NCBI GenBank assembly: GCA_046727175.1
Contig: JBKPCD010000272.1
Location: 1-33,971 of the forward strand
DNA length: 33,971 nt
Direction of reading: 5' to 3'
From: JBKPCD01 sp046727175
Lineage (GTDB): Bacteria; Acidobacteriota; Vicinamibacteria; Vicinamibacterales; 2-12-FULL-66-21
Below, piece by piece: positions 30,499 to 33,971 of the stretch. The notes below the pieces were generated by a model. It did no database searches, was not told the DNA's origin, and worked only from the letters and a program-made list of their open reading frames with translations. The translations under genes were made by a program, and so were the position numbers. Position 1 is the stretch's first letter, and each line of letters begins with the position of its first letter.

Positions 30499-33327
30499 AT
30501 GCGTCTCTTTCTCGCACTCCTCACGCTCGCGCTGATTCCAGTTCCTTCTTCTCAAACCCACATCACCTCTCCGAAAGAAGAATTCGGCTTCAACATCGGC
30601 GACGACTACCAGCTCGCGAACTACACGAAGATCGCCGCGTACTGGAAGAAGCTCGACGCGCAATCGGACCGGCTGGTCGTGCAGGAGATCGGGAAGACGG
30701 CCGAAGGGCGGGCGCACCTGATGGCAATTGTGACGTCGCCGGAGAATCACAGAAATCTCGCGAAGTACAAAGACATCTCGCGTCGACTCGCGCTCGCCGA
30801 AGGCGTGGGGGAAGACGAGGCGCGGCGGCTTGCGAAGGAAGGCAAAGCAGTCGTCTGGATCGATGGCGGGCTGCACGCCACCGAAACGCTCGGCGCACAG
30901 CAGCTCGTCGAGATGATCTACCAGATGGTCAGCAGGACCGACGAAGAGACGATGCGGTTTCTGAACGATTGCATCGTGCTCTTCGTGCACGCGAATCCGG
31001 ACGGCAACGAGCTCGTCGCCGACTGGTACATGCGCAACCCGGCCCCCGGGAAGCGTTCGTTCGCCGGCCTGCCGCGCCTGTATCAGAAGTACATCGGCCA
31101 TGACAATAACCGCGATTTCTTCGCGTCGACGCAGGCCGAGACCGAGAACATCAATCGTATCCTCTATCACGAGTGGGTGCCGCAGATTCTGTACAACCAC
31201 CACCAGAGCGGGCCGGCCGGGACGGTCGTCTGGTCGTCACCGCAGCGCGATCCATATAACTTCAATCTCGATCCGCTCCTGATTCTCGGCCTGCAGGCGC
31301 TCGGCACCCACATGCACCAGCGCCTCGCCGCAGAAGGCAAGCCGGGAGCGACGATGGCGTCGGGCGGCGCGTACGACGGGTGGTGGAACGGCGGCATCAG
31401 GAATACCGGCAACTTTCACAACATCATCGCGATCCTCACGGAAGCGATCGGCAGCCCGACGCCGATGCGGATCCCGCTGGTCATCCAGCGGCAGATTCCC
31501 AATCGCGATCTCCCGTATCCGATCGCACCGCAGGAGTGGCGATTCAAACAGTCGGTGGACTACTCGATTTCGTTCGATCGAGCCGTGATCGACTATGCCT
31601 CGCGCAACCGTGAACACGTGCTCTACAACATCTACAAGATGGGACAGCGCGCGATCGAGCGCGGGAGCCAGGACACGTGGACGCCGTCGCCGACGCGGCT
31701 GCAGGCCGCGGCCGAGCGACTGGGAACGGGCGGCGGGCGCGGCAGCGCCGCGGATGCGGAACGCGAGTCCGAAGTCTGGGCGTCGCTGCGCACGCCGGAA
31801 CTGCGCGATCCACGCGGTTACATCATTCCGTCTGACCAGCCGGACTTCCTGACGGCAATCAAGTTCATCAACGCGCTGCGCGAAGTCAACGTCACGGTGT
31901 TGCGCGCGACGCGCAGTTTCGAGATTCCGTCCGCTCATGCCGGTGTGAGCGCGAGCCTCGCCGGTGTTTCGTCGGCGACGCCGGGCGCAGGCGGCGCCGG
32001 AGTGGGCATCACGCTCCGGCCGCGTAAGGCCAGACAGGATGGCGCCAGGACCTACCCGGCGGGCTCGTTCATCGTCATGACCGCCCAGGCATTCCGGCCG
32101 CACGTGCTCGACATGTTCGAGCCGCAGGATCATCCGAACGTCATTCCCTATCCGGGTGCGCCGCCGACCCCGCCGTACGACAACGCGGGCTGGACGCTCG
32201 CATTCCAGATGGGTGTCGAGTTCGACCGCATCCTCGAACCGTTCAGCGGACCGTTCGAGAAAGTCACGGACTGGAACGTCGCACCGCCGCCAGGTCGTGT
32301 GACGACGACGACCGCACGGGCCACGCGGTACACGTTTAAACAGGAGGTGAACGATGCCGCGATCGCCGTCAACCGGCTGCTGGCCGCCGGTGCGGACGTC
32401 TATTGGGGATTCTCGACGGGGCCGAGCGCATCGACGACCTCGCGCGTTCAGCAGATTGCGAAAGATGTCGGCGTCAGCTTCGAACCATCGGGCGGCGAGT
32501 CCGCGCCGCTGCCGAAGCTCCGTGCACCGCGCATCGGACTGTGGGATCAATACGGCGGCTCGATGGAGTCAGGCTGGACGCGCTGGATTCTCGAGCAGTT
32601 CCAGTTTCCGTTCGCTCGCGTGTACGCGCCGGAGCTCGATGCGGGAAACCTCAACGCGAAGTACGACGCGCTGATCTTTCCAAACGGTGGCATCCGGTCG
32701 GCATCGGGAGGAGGCCGTGGCGGTCGCGGCGGCCGCGGCGCCGATCCGGGCGCGGACGACATTCCCGCCGAATACCGGTCGCAGATCGGACGTGTGACCA
32801 TCGATCGGACGCTGCCGAACATCCGTGCGTTCATCGAGGGCGGAGGAACCGTCATCGCGATCGGCGACTCGGCCGCAAACCTCGCCGCGGCGCTGAAGCT
32901 GCCGATCGAAGATCACCTCGTCGAGAGCGGTGCTCCGCTGCCGCGATCGAAGTATTTCGTGCCGGGATCCGTGCTCACCGCACGCGTGGACGTCTCGGCG
33001 CCGGTCGCGCGCGGAATGAGCGAGCGGACCGATTTCTTCTTCGACAACAGCCCGGTGTTCAAGCTGGGCGCAGGCGCAAAAGAAGCGGGCATCCGCGCCA
33101 TCGCCTGGTTTGATACCCCGACGCCGCTGCACAGCGGATGGGCGTGGGGTCAGAAGTATCTCGATCGCGGGGTCGTTGCAATCGAGGCGCCGCTCGGCAA
33201 GGGACACGTGCTGCTGTACGGTCCCGAGATCCTCGAGCGCGCGCAGCCACACGGGACGTTCAAGCTGCTGTTCAATGCGCTGTTCGCGTCCGCGGCCGAG
33301 CGCTGGCCGCGAGAGAACGGGAGATAA
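30499..33327 (+). CDS. Secreted M14 zinc carboxypeptidase-like protein
   Basis: A 942-residue exported protein with signal peptide residues 1-19 (MRLFLALLTLALIPVPSSQ). The N-terminal half is an M14 carboxypeptidase domain: zinc ligands H126-x-x-E129 (GGLHATET) and a histidine of NHHQSG (H234 or H235), with the catalytic glutamate probably E315 (ILTEAIGSP). The C-terminal half contains a Rossmann-like segment resembling class I amidotransferase-type or ThuA-type domains (PRIGLWDQYGG through IRAFIEGGGTVIAIGD) and a glycine-arginine-rich loop around residues 735-750. Length is about twice that of a simple carboxypeptidase, which is usual for this bacteroidal/acidobacterial form. It should act on peptides outside the inner membrane; specificity is unknown. 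Confidence 0.9.
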   Translation: MRLFLALLTLALIPVPSSQTHITSPKEEFGFNIGDDYQLANYTKIAAYWKKLDAQSDRLVVQEIGKTAEGRAHLMAIVTSPENHRNLAKYKDISRRLALAEGVGEDEARRLAKEGKAVVWIDGGLHATETLGAQQLVEMIYQMVSRTDEETMRFLNDCIVLFVHANPDGNELVADWYMRNPAPGKRSFAGLPRLYQKYIGHDNNRDFFASTQAETENINRILYHEWVPQILYNHHQSGPAGTVVWSSPQRDPYNFNLDPLLILGLQALGTHMHQRLAAEGKPGATMASGGAYDGWWNGGIRNTGNFHNIIAILTEAIGSPTPMRIPLVIQRQIPNRDLPYPIAPQEWRFKQSVDYSISFDRAVIDYASRNREHVLYNIYKMGQRAIERGSQDTWTPSPTRLQAAAERLGTGGGRGSAADAERESEVWASLRTPELRDPRGYIIPSDQPDFLTAIKFINALREVNVTVLRATRSFEIPSAHAGVSASLAGVSSATPGAGGAGVGITLRPRKARQDGARTYPAGSFIVMTAQAFRPHVLDMFEPQDHPNVIPYPGAPPTPPYDNAGWTLAFQMGVEFDRILEPFSGPFEKVTDWNVAPPPGRVTTTTARATRYTFKQEVNDAAIAVNRLLAAGADVYWGFSTGPSASTTSRVQQIAKDVGVSFEPSGGESAPLPKLRAPRIGLWDQYGGSMESGWTRWILEQFQFPFARVYAPELDAGNLNAKYDALIFPNGGIRSASGGGRGGRGGRGADPGADDIPAEYRSQIGRVTIDRTLPNIRAFIEGGGTVIAIGDSAANLAAALKLPIEDHLVESGAPLPRSKYFVPGSVLTARVDVSAPVARGMSERTDFFFDNSPVFKLGAGAKEAGIRAIAWFDTPTPLHSGWAWGQKYLDRGVVAIEAPLGKGHVLLYGPEILERAQPHGTFKLLFNALFASAAERWPRENGR

Positions 33328-33360
33328 CAGGAGAACAGGAGAACAGGAATCAACAGGAGG
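33326..33360. repeat. AACAGGAG octamer array
   Basis: Starting within the M14 stop codon, AACAGGAG occurs twice in tandem, then AACAGGAATC and AACAGGAGG. The last units also form the left arm of a longer inverted repeat. Confidence 0.6.
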
Positions 33361-33423
33361 AAGGGAGTAAGGGAGAAAACCTTACTTTCTTTCACCTCTT
33401 CTCGCTTTCTCCTGTTGATCCCT
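33345..33423. repeat. Long inverted repeat flanking the convergent stops
   Basis: 15-base arms at 33345-33359 (AGGAATCAACAGGAG) and 33409-33423 (its complement, 14 of 15) enclose 49 bases that contain a second hairpin (33366-33386). It lies between the convergent M14 and membrane-protein genes. Confidence 0.6.
33366..33386. terminator. Hairpin terminator between convergent genes
   Basis: AGTAAGG and CCTTACT form a perfect 7-base stem around GAGAAAA; the plus strand continues TTCTTTC. The stop codon of the minus-strand gene is inside the stem. Likely ends the M14 transcript. Confidence 0.5.
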
Positions 33424-33971
33424 CTTCTCACGTTCTGCTGTTACTCCCCTCCCTTTCTGTTCTCCCACGATGCGCGCGCAAATTCCTGACGCTCCGCCAC
33501 GGTCGGGTCTTCCGGCGAAGAGCGCCGCAAATCCCGGAAAGAACGCGAACGTCCACGAGAGGAAGTGCCGCATGTAATTGGGGCCGCCTGGTGACGGGTG
33601 CGTCCAGATACCGGAGATCGCGTAGAACGCGACGCCTGACAGGACTGCCGCGAGGACACCGCGCAGCGCGGCAGTCGTGACGCTTTCTCCACCGCGCAGG
33701 ATCCCGCCCATAAGGGCGAAGCAGAACCAGAAGAACATCCACATCGGGAACATCGCGCCCCACCCAAGCGCTGGTGCGAGCGCGTAGTACCCCGCAGCCG
33801 CAAAGACGCCGATGAAAGGACCAATTGCAGCGCCCATGAACATCTGACGCGCGCGCGCGCCGACGACGGCACCGATGAACAGGCACAGTACGCCGCCATG
33901 AATGAGACCGAGGACGACCCGGTTGTGCAGCTTGAGCTCGGCCCAGATGAAGTCACCGATAGTGCTGATTC
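33382..33971 (-). CDS. Multi-pass membrane protein of unknown function (5' end missing)
   Basis: The frame is open to the right edge, so the start lies outside. About 196 codons are visible. At least five hydrophobic segments can be seen, among them LGLIHGGVLCLFIGAVVGA, FIGVFAAAGYYALAPAL, MFPMWMFFWFCFALMGGIL, GVLAAVLSGVAFYAISGIW and FLSWTFAFFPGFAALFAG. The final 45 residues are strongly charged (EQKGRG to ARRGERK) and are encoded partly by the inverted repeat at 33345-33423, so the natural C-terminus may have been shifted by that element. No named family is recognised; glycine-rich helices suggest a small transporter or a sensor. Confidence 0.72.
   Translation of the reverse strand, partial: ISTIGDFIWAELKLHNRVVLGLIHGGVLCLFIGAVVGARARQMFMGAAIGPFIGVFAAAGYYALAPALGWGAMFPMWMFFWFCFALMGGILRGGESVTTAALRGVLAAVLSGVAFYAISGIWTHPSPGGPNYMRHFLSWTFAFFPGFAALFAGRPDRGGASGICARIVGEQKGRGVTAEREKRDQQEKARRGERK

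Noticed and set aside
1..33971. tRNA, rRNA, insertion sequence or prophage genes
   Set aside because: I saw no sequence resembling these on either strand; every gap between genes is under 300 bases and is accounted for by repeats, hairpins or plain intergenic DNA.

Overview
The window is high-GC bacterial DNA whose gene content points to an Acidobacteriota genome, most likely class Vicinamibacteria (inference). Support comes from an ADOP-type (acidobacterial duplicated orphan permease) MacB/FtsX permease, winged-helix regulators fused through one membrane helix to TolB-like propellers, a large secreted Asp-box (VPS10/BNR-like) protein, many exported metallopeptidases, and frequent GTG/TTG starts. 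I see no rRNA, tRNA, CRISPR array, prophage or insertion sequence. It reads as chromosomal DNA with small accessory insertions (two toxin-antitoxin modules) and unusually many short intergenic repeats.

Layout. 1-2058: an exported SAM-methyltransferase running off the left edge, a two-hairpin repeat, and a secreted alpha/beta-hydrolase carrying a PDZ domain. 2136-4607: the ADOP permease. 4738-5408: a vapBC-type module (ribbon-helix-helix antitoxin plus PIN toxin), followed by a cluster of GGGGTC-type palindromes. 5589-9894 (minus): a tightly coupled four-gene ABC exporter operon of two FtsX-like permeases, a LolD-like ATPase, and a protein joining an FtsX-like first helix to an AttH/CrtC-like domain. 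9940-10565 (minus): a second PIN toxin with an AbrB-type antitoxin. 10736-13829 (minus): an M28 peptidase and an AdiC-like amino-acid antiporter. 13893-17240: an 1115-residue CPBP (CAAX/Abi-type) membrane protease with an internally duplicated extracytoplasmic domain. 17301-20051 (minus): the Asp-box protein. 20175-21581: a cytochrome P450. 21529-23138 (minus): a coupled pair encoding a K/T/P-rich exported protein and a probable outer-membrane barrel. 23377-24609: an alpha-oxoamine-synthase-family PLP enzyme. 24709-25500 (minus): an exported M48-like metallopeptidase. 25591-28706: two tandem propeller-fused regulators, one frameshifted near its end and one collapsed by internal deletion. 28765-30374: mgtE and a coupled 60-residue membrane protein. 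30499-33327: a secreted M14 carboxypeptidase-like protein. 33382-33971 (minus): a multi-pass membrane protein running off the right edge.

Taken together, the genes suggest a heterotroph with substantial envelope proteolysis (M28, M14, M48, CPBP, hydrolase-PDZ) and FtsX-type envelope transport. The least ordinary features are the duplicated-domain CPBP protease, the AttH-FtsX fusion exporter, the decaying tandem regulator pair, and several repeat families lying directly against gene ends, one of them inside a coding sequence. No single locus is clearly an undescribed defence or biosynthetic system. The CPBP protein, the AttH exporter and the 232/303-residue envelope pair are the best candidates for new biology.
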